Source: Glaesserella sp041814905
Lineage (GTDB): Bacteria > Pseudomonadota > Gammaproteobacteria > Enterobacterales > Pasteurellaceae
DNA length: 64,000 bases
Reading direction: 5' to 3'
NCBI RefSeq assembly: GCF_041814905.1
Contig: NZ_JBGXYA010000055.1
Coordinates: 1-64,000 of the forward strand
A program made the translations under genes and the position numbers. Below are positions 8,443 to 16,215 of the stretch, piece after piece. The first letter of the stretch is position 1. Each line of letters opens with the position of its first letter. Under the pieces are notes generated by a model. The model saw nothing but the letters and a program-made list of their open reading frames with translations, made no database searches and had not been told where the DNA came from.

Positions 8443-9513
8443 ATGATGTACAAAAATGATGACCTCAGAATTAATAAAATTGAAGAGCTCTTACCTCCTG
8501 TAGCGCTATTAGAGCGCTTCCCTGCTAGCGATGTGGCGGCAGAAACTGTCGAAAAAACACGTTCGGCAATCCATAAAATTATTCATGGTGCGGATGATCG
8601 CTTATTAGTGGTTATTGGTCCTTGCTCAATTCACGATCCGAAAGCAGCGTTGGAATATGCGCACAAAATCAAAGAGATTCGTGACAACCCAAAAATTAAC
8701 CAAAATTTAGAAGTCGTTATGCGTGTTTATTTTGAAAAACCGCGTACTACAGTAGGTTGGAAAGGGTTAATTAATGATCCTTATTTGAATGAAACTTTTG
8801 CTTTGAATGATGGTTTACGTATTGCGCGCAAAGTATTATCGGATATTAATGATTTAACCGTACCGGCCGCCGGTGAATTTTTAGATATGATCACTCCGCA
8901 ATATGTGGCTGATTTTATGAGCTGGGGAGCAATTGGTGCAAGAACGACGGAATCTCAAGTCCACCGCGAATTGGCTTCCGGTTTATCTTGCGCCGTTGGT
9001 TTTAAAAATGCCACTAATGGCGGTGTAAAAATCGCCTTAGATGCTATCGGTGCAGCAGAAGCTCCTCACCATTTCTTATCGGTAACAAAATTCGGTCATT
9101 CAGCGATTGTTTCTACTGCGGGAAATCCAGATTGTCATATTATTTTACGTGGTGGAGATCATGCAACAAACTATGATGCAGAATCAATTGCAAAGGTTTG
9201 CGCGGATATTGAGAAATCCGGACGTCGTCCGCATGTAATGGTAGACTTCAGCCATGCAAACAGTCAGAAACAATTCAAACGCCAAATGGATGTGTGTGAC
9301 AGCGTTGCCCAACAGATCGCAAACGGATCGCATCTGATTTCAGGGGTAATGATCGAAAGCCACCTTGTTGAAGGTCGCCAAGATTTAGTTGAAGGTAAAG
9401 AATTAGTTTACGGACAAAGTATTACCGATGCTTGTATTGGCTGGGAAGATAGCGAAAAAGCATTATTCCAATTGGCGGAAGCTGTAGAAAAACGCCGCAA
9501 ATTAAACCAATAA
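8443..9513 (+). CDS. aroG: 3-deoxy-7-phosphoheptulonate synthase (DAHP synthase), AroG type
   Basis: Catalyses the first step of the shikimate pathway, condensing phosphoenolpyruvate and erythrose 4-phosphate to DAHP. The 356-residue protein is colinear with E. coli AroG, including VVIGPCSIHD (PEP and metal site, near residue 60), EKPRTTVGWKGLINDP, GAIGARTTESQVHRELASGL and the C-terminal SITDACIGWED. The ATG at 8443 gives MMYKNDDLRI, the same spacing as E. coli MNYQNDDLRI; the GTG at 8431 and ATG at 8446 are alternatives. AroG is the phenylalanine-sensitive isozyme in enterobacteria, but the inhibitor here cannot be read with certainty. tsaB follows after one base. Confidence 0.95.
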   Translation: MMYKNDDLRINKIEELLPPVALLERFPASDVAAETVEKTRSAIHKIIHGADDRLLVVIGPCSIHDPKAALEYAHKIKEIRDNPKINQNLEVVMRVYFEKPRTTVGWKGLINDPYLNETFALNDGLRIARKVLSDINDLTVPAAGEFLDMITPQYVADFMSWGAIGARTTESQVHRELASGLSCAVGFKNATNGGVKIALDAIGAAEAPHHFLSVTKFGHSAIVSTAGNPDCHIILRGGDHATNYDAESIAKVCADIEKSGRRPHVMVDFSHANSQKQFKRQMDVCDSVAQQIANGSHLISGVMIESHLVEGRQDLVEGKELVYGQSITDACIGWEDSEKALFQLAEAVEKRRKLNQ

Positions 9514-9514
9514 A

Positions 9515-10207
9515 ATGAATAAAACAATATTAGCATTAGACACAGCCACCGAAGCATGCTCTGTGGCTTTGTTACATCAGCAAAAAGTCACATTTACGGA
9601 TGAATTAAGCCCCCGCACTCATACTCAACGTATTTTACCGATGATTGATGAGTTACTGTCCAATGCAGGGATTTCAATTAAAGATGTTGATATCCTTGCC
9701 TTTGGGCGTGGTCCGGGTAGTTTTACGGGCGTACGTGTCGGAGTCGGTATTGCTCAAGGTTTGGCTCTCGGTGCAGAATTGTCGGTAGTTCCGATTTCAA
9801 ATTTATTAGTAATGGCAGAAGCGGCTTATCAGCAGTCAGCTGCGAAAAATGTGATTGCACTGATTGATGCACGAATGAATGAAGTTTATTTTGCCCAATT
9901 TGCAAGAACGGAGAATGGTTGGAAAGAAGTGATTGCGGAGCAAGTTTGTTCACCGGAAAAAGCGATCAGTCAAATTCTGCCAAACGATGATTATGTGGTT
10001 GTCGGTACCGGTTGGACCGCTTATCCGCAATTTACCGAAGCGACTTTGAATGTACAAATAAGCGAGATCACCTTGCCCTCTGCGCAATATATGCTGCCAT
10101 TAGCCTTAACGGCGATTACTCAGGGAAATATTCAATCTGCGTTAGAGATTGAACCGGTTTATTTGCGTAATGAAGTGACTTGGCAGAAATTACCGCACAA
10201 GCGGTGA
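9515..10207 (+). CDS. tsaB: tRNA threonylcarbamoyladenosine biosynthesis protein TsaB
   Basis: A 230-residue ASKHA-fold pseudo-ATPase that scaffolds TsaD and TsaE in making the t6A modification at position 37 of ANN-decoding tRNAs. The N-terminal LALDTATEACSVAL phosphate-1-like loop and the GRGPGSFTGVRVGV segment (residues 65-78) are diagnostic of TsaB/YeaZ. It begins one base after the aroG stop with no separate Shine-Dalgarno, so translation is probably coupled. The stop codon TGA (10205-10207) overlaps an uptake signal: the last codons CAC AAG CGG TGA are part of its core. Confidence 0.94.
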   Translation: MNKTILALDTATEACSVALLHQQKVTFTDELSPRTHTQRILPMIDELLSNAGISIKDVDILAFGRGPGSFTGVRVGVGIAQGLALGAELSVVPISNLLVMAEAAYQQSAAKNVIALIDARMNEVYFAQFARTENGWKEVIAEQVCSPEKAISQILPNDDYVVVGTGWTAYPQFTEATLNVQISEITLPSAQYMLPLALTAITQGNIQSALEIEPVYLRNEVTWQKLPHKR

Positions 10208-10260
10208 GTTTCGACGATTATTTTGCAAAAAGGGCAAGTCCATTGGATTTGCCCTTTTGG
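10197..10260. terminator. Uptake signal plus bidirectional terminator between tsaB and lysC
   Basis: An uptake core ACAAGCGGT (10197-10205) with downstream TTTTGCAAAA is followed by a perfect ten-base stem: AAAAGGGCAA (10228-10237) with TTGCCCTTTT (10249-10258). The A/T-flanked stem can end transcription of the convergent tsaB and lysC genes. Confidence 0.85.
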
Positions 10261-10276
10261 TTATCAGAGCAGCGTT

Positions 10277-11629
10277 TTATTCAAAAAGTGCTGCGTGTAA
10301 ACCGCGGATAACCTCATCGGCTTCGCTGTTTTTCACCAAAGTACAAACATTGTTTGTGCTTGCACCGTAGCTGATTAAGCGAATATTGTACGGAGACAAT
10401 GTACCGAATAATTGTTTTGCAATACCGGATTGAGTATGTAAGTTATTGCCGATAATCGCCACAAGTGCTAAATCGTTTTCTACTTGAACGTTACAGTGTT
10501 GACGTAATTCTGCTAACAATGCTTCAGATAACATATCCGCACCGGAAGATGCCGATCCTGTTTTATCTAAGGTGAGCGCAATGCTGACTTCAGAGGTGGT
10601 GATAACATCCACAGAAATTTTGTGTTGAGCCAAAATGGCAAATACTTTCGCTAAGAAACCTTGTGCGTGCAGCATACTTAAGCTTGAAAGCGTCAATAAT
10701 GTTTGGTTGCGTCGCAATGCTAAAGCACGGAAGGTCGGACGAGGTTGCGGGTCACGCGTTACCCAAGTTCCGCCTTGTTCCAGGGCTTTACTTGAACCGA
10801 CATAAACAGGAATATTACTACGAACGGCTGGCAATAACGTTGCAGGGTGAAGTACTTTAGCACCAAAGGTTGCCATCTCTGCCGCTTCGTTGAAGCTCAT
10901 TGTATCAATGCGTTGCGCGGCAGGTACAACACGTGGGTCTGTGGTATAGATGCCCGGTACATCGGTCCAGATTAACACATCATCCGCATTCAATACTTCT
11001 GCAAGTAATGCAGCAGAGTAGTCACTACCGCCACGACCTAATGTTGTGGTTTTACCTTCATCATCACGACCGATAAAGCCTTGAGTAATAACCACTTTCC
11101 CTTCGGCAATCAGCGGTTTGACAATCGCATCGGATTGTTTTTGGGTTTTTTCATCGTTTGGCGCTGCCTTACCATAGTGATTATTGGTTGCCACAATATT
11201 CCGTACATCAACCCAAATTGCAGGGAAATTTCTTTCTTGCAATAGTTGGGTGAAAATCTTGGTTGACATCATTTCACCGTGGCAGATAAGTTCGTCAGTG
11301 AGTGCGGTAGACGTTGCAAGGCTTGCTGATTCGGCAAGGGCGGCAACGTGTTCTAACAACGCATCAACATCCGCTGACACTGCTTGAGGTTGTTGTAATT
11401 TCTCAATGATGTTGTATTGAATGGTACGAACGGCATCTAAAATTTCAGTACGGCGTGCTAAATCACAACCATTTGCCAATTCAACGAGATAGTTGGTGAC
11501 GCCTGCAGAAGCAGAAAGTACGACAACGCGAGTATTAGGGTCTGCAGTTACAATGTTTGCACAGGCTGTCATTGCATCAAAATTTGCAACGCTCGTACCA
11601 CCAAATTTTGCCACGGAAAGATGAGACAT
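10277..11629 (-). CDS. lysC: Lysine-sensitive aspartokinase III
   Basis: Phosphorylates aspartate in the first step of lysine, threonine and methionine synthesis. The 450-residue monofunctional enzyme starts with the kinase signature VAKFGGTSVANF (residues 6-17). It carries the conserved TLGRGGSDYSAALLAE and WTDVPGIYTTDPR segments and ends with two ACT regulatory domains (from about residue 305, for example DVITTSEVSIALTLD) that bind lysine in the family. Sequence and length follow E. coli LysC, and no homoserine dehydrogenase domain is present. AGGAAAT precedes the ATG. A lysine riboswitch lies in the leader, so lysine would act on both enzyme and mRNA. Confidence 0.95.
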   Translation of the reverse strand: MSHLSVAKFGGTSVANFDAMTACANIVTADPNTRVVVLSASAGVTNYLVELANGCDLARRTEILDAVRTIQYNIIEKLQQPQAVSADVDALLEHVAALAESASLATSTALTDELICHGEMMSTKIFTQLLQERNFPAIWVDVRNIVATNNHYGKAAPNDEKTQKQSDAIVKPLIAEGKVVITQGFIGRDDEGKTTTLGRGGSDYSAALLAEVLNADDVLIWTDVPGIYTTDPRVVPAAQRIDTMSFNEAAEMATFGAKVLHPATLLPAVRSNIPVYVGSSKALEQGGTWVTRDPQPRPTFRALALRRNQTLLTLSSLSMLHAQGFLAKVFAILAQHKISVDVITTSEVSIALTLDKTGSASSGADMLSEALLAELRQHCNVQVENDLALVAIIGNNLHTQSGIAKQLFGTLSPYNIRLISYGASTNNVCTLVKNSEADEVIRGLHAALFE

Positions 11630-11636
11630 AATTAAA

Positions 11637-11701
11637 ATTTCCTATAGAGTTAAATAAAAATTGTGTTTACAAAATAAAGGCTGAAGTTTTAGAGAGGAAA
11701 T
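11637..11701 (-). promoter_or_regulatory. Riboswitch expression platform of lysC (anti-Shine-Dalgarno switch)
   Basis: On the minus strand the ribosome-binding site AGGAAAT (11643-11637) is the exact complement of ATTTCCT (11701-11695). The overlapping CCTCTC (11697-11692) is the complement of GAGAGG in the 5' strand of the aptamer (11917-11912). The two pairings share bases and exclude each other, which suggests translational control. This is read by eye; no folding energies were computed. Confidence 0.6.
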
Positions 11702-11738
11702 AGAATTGAGTTACTTTTGGCTTTGTGTATACAAAATT

Positions 11739-11922
11739 AAGAGCACTCCATTTAAAACGCACATACAATATCGTTTTAAACGACAGCTGATAGGATTCAA
11801 CCTGCTCAGCCGATGATCATTCCTGTCTAGTGAATTCACATCTCGGCAATCACTCCCATCACTTATTCTCAATCGGTCTAGTTCCCTAAAATAAGTTGCC
11901 TGAGCGTTGCGCCTCTCCCGCT
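11739..11922 (-). ncRNA. Lysine riboswitch (L box) aptamer
   Basis: The minus-strand leader of lysC carries the conserved lysine riboswitch elements in order. AGAGGCGC opens the first helix (11916-11909) and GATTGCCGAGATG follows near 11852-11840. ATCATCGGCTGAG comes next, then GGTTGAATCCTATCAG (about 11820-11785), and GGAGTGCTCTT closes the helix (11749-11739). Order and spacing parallel the E. coli lysC leader. In this family lysine binding lowers lysC expression. The aptamer starts about 40 bases after the predicted transcript start, and the leader is about 335 bases long. Confidence 0.92.
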
Positions 11923-11971
11923 ATAATTTGAATTATAACTTTAGTTCGTAAGGCTACGAAAAACGCACATA

Positions 11972-12000
11972 TAAATAACTTTTTCTTATGCTTATGTCAA
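11972..12000 (-). promoter_or_regulatory. Predicted promoter of lysC
   Basis: Minus-strand TTGACA (12000-11995), 17-base spacer, TATTTA (11977-11972). It precedes a six-base hairpin (TTCGTA/TACGAA, 11960-11945) and the riboswitch. The -35 is perfect and the -10 moderate. Confidence 0.5.
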
Positions 12001-12157
12001 ATAAAATTTATTAAATTGGTGTATCTTAATTCAACACAATATGTCGACGGCTAAAAAACAAACAGAGTATTTTCACTTCAGCCTTTTGCTTTTCAATCGG
12101 GCTTACTCTAAAATGACGCAATTAAATCAGCATATTCATTCATATTAGGAAAGCATA

Positions 12158-12982
12158 ATGAGATTATTTAATACGCTCTTGATTTCAGTCGCTGTTTTTT
12201 CCGCTTCGGCAGTCGCATCGCAGTGGGAGCAAATCAAGGCGCCGGTCGCAGGTAAAGCACAATCGATCGGTGGATATAGTAACGGATGTATTATCGGCGC
12301 CCAACCGCTTGCGTTGAAAGGCGAGGGATATCAAGTTATTCGTTCGATTAAAAATCGTTACTACGGCCATCCGCAATTACTCGGCTACTTACAACATTTA
12401 GGTAAACGAGCAAAGGCATCAGGAATTCCGCCGATTTTGATTGGTGATATGGGAATGCCTGCCGGAGGACGATTTTCTTCCGGTCACGCCAGCCATCAAA
12501 CGGGTTTAGATGCTGACATTTGGTTACGTTTCGGACCGATGGACGATGCAACCGCCCGTAATCCTGCCGGGCTTGCAACCATTATGGTCGACCGTAGTGC
12601 CAATGTGGTGGATGAAAAATTATGGACAAACAATCACACTAAATTAATTAAATTGGCAGCAACGGATCCGCGAGTAGATCGCATCTTTGTTAATCCGGCA
12701 ATTAAGGTAAAATTGTGTAATACGGCAGGAACTGATCGTGAATGGCTACGTAAAATTCGCCCTTGGTATGCACACGACTCACATTTTCATGTGCGCTTAA
12801 CTTGTCCGGCTGATGCAACAAATTGTGAAAACCAAGCCGCCATACCGGCAGGAGACGGCTGCGGGGCGGAACTGTATTCTTGGTTTGAGCCGGCAAAGCC
12901 GTCTAGTACAACGCCAAAAGCTAAAACGATTCCTCAACCGCCTCAGCTTTGTCAGATGATTTTGTCATCAAACGGGCTTTAA
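12158..12982 (+). CDS. mepA: Penicillin-insensitive murein endopeptidase MepA
   Basis: A periplasmic LAS-type metallopeptidase that cleaves D-Ala-mDAP cross-links in peptidoglycan. The 274-residue protein begins with a signal peptide (residues 1-20, cleavage near SASAVAS). The zinc and catalytic segment GHASHQTGLDADIWLR is near residues 109-124 and the later HDSHFHVRL motif near 208, both matching MepA. Cysteines (for example CTNC-like spacing near 226-232) fit the family disulfides. AGGAAAG lies upstream of the ATG. A strong terminator follows. It stands alone, divergent from the lysC leader. Confidence 0.95.
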   Translation: MRLFNTLLISVAVFSASAVASQWEQIKAPVAGKAQSIGGYSNGCIIGAQPLALKGEGYQVIRSIKNRYYGHPQLLGYLQHLGKRAKASGIPPILIGDMGMPAGGRFSSGHASHQTGLDADIWLRFGPMDDATARNPAGLATIMVDRSANVVDEKLWTNNHTKLIKLAATDPRVDRIFVNPAIKVKLCNTAGTDREWLRKIRPWYAHDSHFHVRLTCPADATNCENQAAIPAGDGCGAELYSWFEPAKPSSTTPKAKTIPQPPQLCQMILSSNGL

Positions 12983-12989
12983 ATGATGA

Positions 12990-13010
12990 GGGTGCGAGAA
13001 CGCACCCTTT
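12990..13010 (+). terminator. Terminator of mepA
   Basis: GGGTGCG (12990-12996), AGAA loop, CGCACCC (13001-13007), then TTT. It starts eight bases after the mepA stop. Confidence 0.8.
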
Positions 13011-13055
13011 GACATTATTTCCATTAACGTTTTCCAATCTAACTTATTACATTTT

Positions 13056-14975
13056 ATGCGTTTATTTATAGCTGAAAAACCAAGTCTTGGACGTGCTATT
13101 GCCGATGTATTGCCGAAACCGCATACCCGCGGAGACGGCTTTATCCAATGCGGTGAAGATAACGTAGTGACTTGGTGTATCGGTCATTTATTGGAACAGG
13201 CGGAACCTGATGCTTATGATGAGCGCTTTAAAATATGGCGGATGGAACATCTACCGATTATTCCCGAACAGTGGAAGCTCGTTCCGAAAAAAGAGACGCT
13301 TAAACAGCTTAAAGTGGTCGAGCGTTTAATCCAACAAGCGGATATCCTAATTAATGCAGGAGATCCGGATAGAGAAGGACAGCTGCTGGTGGATGAAGTT
13401 TTTGGCTATCTAAATTTAAGTGCCGAAAGAAAAGCGCAGATTCAGCGGTGTTTGATAAGCGATCTTAATCCGAATGCGGTAAAAAAATCGATTGAAAAAT
13501 TGCAATTTAATCGCGATTTCATACCGCTTGCAACCTCCGCATTGGCTCGAGCCAGAGCCGATTGGTTATACGGCATGAATATGACCCGGGCCTATACTTT
13601 ACAAGGTAGATGGGCGGGCTATAAAGGCGTGCTTTCTGTCGGTCGGGTGCAAACGCCGGTATTGGGGCTGATCGTGCGTCGAGATCTCGAAATCGAGAAT
13701 TTTGTCCCAAAGGATTATTTTGAAGTATTGGCTCATATTGTCGTGCCTGAAACTCAAGAGCGTTTTACCGCACAGTGGCAGCCAAGCAAAGCCTGCGAAG
13801 ATTACCAAGACGAAGAAGGACGCGTGTTGTCCCGTCCGTTAGCCGAAAACGTCGTGCAACGGATCAGCGGTCAGCCGGCATGGGTTACCGACTATCAGGA
13901 TAAAATAGAAACGGAAACTGCACCATTACCTTATTCGCTTTCCGCTTTGCAGATCGATGCAGCTCGCCGTTTCGGTTTATCGGCACAAGATGTTCTGGAT
14001 ATTTGCCAAAAGCTGTACGAAACCCATAAATTGATTACTTATCCTCGTTCGGACAACCGCTACTTACCTAACGAACATTTTGCCGAAAGATTTAAAGTGA
14101 TGGCAGCGATAGCCCACCATTTATCGGAATATGCCGAAAAACCGGCAGTGCTCGATTCGAATCAGAAAAATCGTTGTTGGAATGACAACAAAGTTGAAGC
14201 GCACCATGCAATTATTCCGACGGCGCGTCAAGGGCAAGTGAATTTATCCGACAATGAACGACATATTTATCAACTTATTGCCCGCCAATATCTATTACAA
14301 TTTTGTCCGGACGCAGAATATCGAAAAGGTAAAATCACCTTGAATATTGCCGGCGGAACTTTTATCGCACAAGCCCGAAATTTAGTTGTAGCCGGTTGGA
14401 AAGCGCTGCTCGGTAAGGAAGATAGTGACGAAGTAGCAGAACCGTTGTTACCTGTGGTCAAAAAAGGACAAGAACTGTGTTGTGAAAAAGGTGAAATTGT
14501 TAGCAAAAAAACACAACCGCCACGTTATTTTACGGATGCCACGTTGCTTTCGGCAATGACAGGCATTGCGCGTTTTGTACAAGATAAACAACTGAAAAAA
14601 ATCTTACGGGAAACCGATGGGTTAGGCACGGAAGCTACTCGGGCAGGGATTATCGAATTGCTGTTTAAACGTGGATTTTTAATTAAAAAAGGGAGAAATA
14701 TTCACAGTACTGAAGCCGGTAGAACCTTGATTTTTGCATTACCGGACTCGGCAACTCAGCCGGATATGACAGCGCATTGGGAAATGCAACTGAACGACAT
14801 CAGTAAAAAACAGGCGAGCTATCAGCAGTTTATGGCAGAATTAAACGCGCGGCTACCGGATCTTTTACGATCCCCTAATCAACAAATTTTGCAAAATTTA
14901 GCCAAAATCTCACCGCTTGTAACAGGAACTAAACGTAGCTACCGTAAGAAAACGCAACAAAATGCTGAAAAATAA
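13056..14975 (+). CDS. topB: DNA topoisomerase III
   Basis: A 639-residue type IA topoisomerase that decatenates precatenanes and processes recombination intermediates. The TOPRIM signature MRLFIAEKPSLGRAIADVL starts the protein, with the acidic metal site NAGDPDREGQLLVDE near residue 105. The active-site tyrosine is in LITYPRSDNRYL (about residue 329, in line with Y328 of the E. coli enzyme). Length matches TopB; no C-terminal zinc ribbons of the TopA type are seen. No clear Shine-Dalgarno precedes the ATG. An uptake signal (ACCGCTTGT at 14922-14930, with TTTTGCAAA upstream) is embedded in the variable C-terminal tail. Confidence 0.95.
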   Translation: MRLFIAEKPSLGRAIADVLPKPHTRGDGFIQCGEDNVVTWCIGHLLEQAEPDAYDERFKIWRMEHLPIIPEQWKLVPKKETLKQLKVVERLIQQADILINAGDPDREGQLLVDEVFGYLNLSAERKAQIQRCLISDLNPNAVKKSIEKLQFNRDFIPLATSALARARADWLYGMNMTRAYTLQGRWAGYKGVLSVGRVQTPVLGLIVRRDLEIENFVPKDYFEVLAHIVVPETQERFTAQWQPSKACEDYQDEEGRVLSRPLAENVVQRISGQPAWVTDYQDKIETETAPLPYSLSALQIDAARRFGLSAQDVLDICQKLYETHKLITYPRSDNRYLPNEHFAERFKVMAAIAHHLSEYAEKPAVLDSNQKNRCWNDNKVEAHHAIIPTARQGQVNLSDNERHIYQLIARQYLLQFCPDAEYRKGKITLNIAGGTFIAQARNLVVAGWKALLGKEDSDEVAEPLLPVVKKGQELCCEKGEIVSKKTQPPRYFTDATLLSAMTGIARFVQDKQLKKILRETDGLGTEATRAGIIELLFKRGFLIKKGRNIHSTEAGRTLIFALPDSATQPDMTAHWEMQLNDISKKQASYQQFMAELNARLPDLLRSPNQQILQNLAKISPLVTGTKRSYRKKTQQNAEK

Positions 14976-15005
14976 ACCGAACGTGGGCGAATGATAAAAA
15001 TCCCC

Positions 15006-15034
15006 TTGCAAGCAAAGACATAACCCGATATGAT
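15006..15034 (+). promoter_or_regulatory. Predicted promoter of secG-tRNA-Leu
   Basis: TTGCAA (15006-15011), 17-base spacer, TATGAT (15029-15034), then a GC-only discriminator GCGCGC. Such discriminators are typical of stringently controlled stable-RNA promoters, which fits a unit carrying a tRNA gene. Confidence 0.55.
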
Positions 15035-15051
15035 GCGCGCTATCGAAAGTG

Positions 15052-15078
15052 AATTCCGCATCATGCGGAATTTTATTT
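15052..15078 (+). terminator. Terminator-like hairpin in the secG leader
   Basis: AATTCCGCA (15052-15060), three-base loop, TGCGGAATT (15064-15072), then TTATTTT. It lies downstream of the predicted secG promoter and 31 bases before the secG ATG, so it could attenuate the operon as well as end topB transcription. Confidence 0.65.
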
Positions 15079-15102
15079 TGAACGGATTAAAAAGAGAAAA
15101 CG

Positions 15103-15429
15103 ATGTTAATTAACGTACTCACAATTGTATATCTCGTTGTTGCAATTTTCCTTGTCGGTTTTATTTTAATGCAACAAGGTAAAGGTGCAGATGCCGGTGC
15201 CTCATTCGGCGGCGGAGCGGCAGGAACGGTATTCGGTTCAGCAGGTTCTGCAAACTTTTTATCAAGAACAACAGCGATTTTAGCGATTATTTTCTTCAGT
15301 ATTAGCTTAGTTATCGGTAACTTAAATGCGGACAACAAAGCACCTTCAAGTCAGTTTGAAGATTTAAGTAACGTACAACAAAAAGAAGTTATGCCGGCTA
15401 AGACAGAAAATAGCGATATTCCTCAATAA
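15103..15429 (+). CDS. secG: Preprotein translocase subunit SecG
   Basis: A 108-residue inner-membrane subunit that assists SecYEG protein export. Two hydrophobic helices (about residues 3-23 and 52-73) flank the conserved cytoplasmic loop LMQQGKGADAGASFGGGAAG. The polar C-terminal tail is rich in Gln, Glu and Lys and ends in SDIPQ, close to the SDIPN end of the E. coli protein. AAAGAGAA precedes the ATG. The gene is followed after 12 bases by tRNA-Leu(GAG), the same secG-leuU arrangement as in E. coli. Confidence 0.95.
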   Translation: MLINVLTIVYLVVAIFLVGFILMQQGKGADAGASFGGGAAGTVFGSAGSANFLSRTTAILAIIFFSISLVIGNLNADNKAPSSQFEDLSNVQQKEVMPAKTENSDIPQ

Positions 15430-15441
15430 ACTTAATGAAGC

Positions 15442-15527
15442 GCTCTGGTGGTGGAATTGGTAGACACGCTATCTTGAGGGGGTAGTGTCCAGAGGATGTG
15501 CGAGTTCGAGTCTCGCCCAGAGCACCA
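15442..15527 (+). tRNA. leuU: tRNA-Leu (anticodon GAG)
   Basis: An 86-base cloverleaf including the encoded CCA. Acceptor GCTCTGG (15442-15448) pairs with CCAGAGC (15517-15523), with discriminator A and CCA at 15525-15527. The anticodon stem CTATC/GGTAG encloses the loop TTGAGGG with anticodon GAG at 15476-15478. The long variable arm is that of a class II tRNA, and the T-loop is GTTCGAGTC. It reads CUC and CUU leucine codons. Confidence 0.97.
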
Positions 15528-15531
15528 TTTT

Positions 15532-15563
15532 AAAAGCCTAGCGGAATCGTTAGGCTTTTTTTT
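15532..15563 (+). terminator. Terminator after tRNA-Leu
   Basis: AAAAGCCTAGCG (15532-15543) pairs with CGTTAGGCTTTT (15548-15559) around GAAT, with one G-T wobble, and continues into a long T run. Confidence 0.92.
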
Positions 15564-15579
15564 CTATGGATTCGGAATT

Positions 15580-16119
15580 ATGAAAAAGCACCACATTGAC
15601 ACACTGATTTCAACAGAAGAAATTCAGCAACGTATTGCGGAATTAGCACAGGAAATCAACCAATATTATCAGCACATGAACTGTAAGAACCTTGTGGTAG
15701 TCGGGTTGTTACGCGGTTCCTTTATGTTTATGGCAGATTTGGTGCGTCAGTTGAAATTACCGGTTGAAGTGGATTTTATGACGGCATCCAGTTACGGCAC
15801 CGGTACGGAATCAAGTCGTGATGTAAAAATTCTGAAAGATTTAGATGGTGAAATTCACGGTAAAGATGTACTGATTGTGGAAGATATTATCGACACCGGT
15901 TTTACATTAAGCAAAGTTCGTGAAATTTTGAAGTTACGGGATCCGAACTCTGTGGCGATTTGTACTTTGTTGGATAAGCCTTCCCGCCGTGAAGTCGATG
16001 TACCGGTAGAATGGATCGGTTTTGCGATCCCGGATGAATTTGTGGTGGGTTACGGTATTGATTATGCACAATATTATCGTAATTTAGATTACATCGCTAA
16101 AGTCGTTATTGATGAATAA
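15580..16119 (+). CDS. hpt: Hypoxanthine phosphoribosyltransferase
   Basis: A 179-residue purine salvage enzyme that converts hypoxanthine (and usually guanine) with PRPP to the nucleotide. The PRPP-binding loop VLIVEDIIDTGFTLSKV lies near residues 97-113, the VVGLLRGSFMFMADL segment near residue 38, and the base-pocket GYGIDYAQYYRNLDYI near the C-terminus; all are typical of Hpt. The ATG at 15580 gives the normal family length and start MKKHHIDTLI. Upstream in-frame codons would run back through the terminator and the tRNA and are rejected. The ribosome-binding site is weak. Confidence 0.95.
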   Translation: MKKHHIDTLISTEEIQQRIAELAQEINQYYQHMNCKNLVVVGLLRGSFMFMADLVRQLKLPVEVDFMTASSYGTGTESSRDVKILKDLDGEIHGKDVLIVEDIIDTGFTLSKVREILKLRDPNSVAICTLLDKPSRREVDVPVEWIGFAIPDEFVVGYGIDYAQYYRNLDYIAKVVIDE

Positions 16120-16140
16120 TTTGCAAAATTATCACCAAAT

Positions 16141-16178
16141 AAGACCGCTTGTTGTTTGAAACTTCAAGCGGTTTTTGT
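16141..16178 (+). terminator. Terminator formed by an inverted uptake-signal pair
   Basis: AAGACCGCTTG (16141-16151) pairs with CAAGCGGTTTT (16165-16175) with one G-T wobble, and T bases follow. The stem consists of two facing uptake cores after hpt, with TTTGCAAAA just upstream at 16120. Confidence 0.85.
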
Positions 16179-16215
16179 ATTCTAAGCAGAACGTTAAACA
16201 AAAGGAGAGTGACAA

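Noticed and set aside
15496..15579. Upstream extension of hpt
   Set aside because: It would run through the tRNA-Leu 3' half and its terminator; the family start is at 15580.
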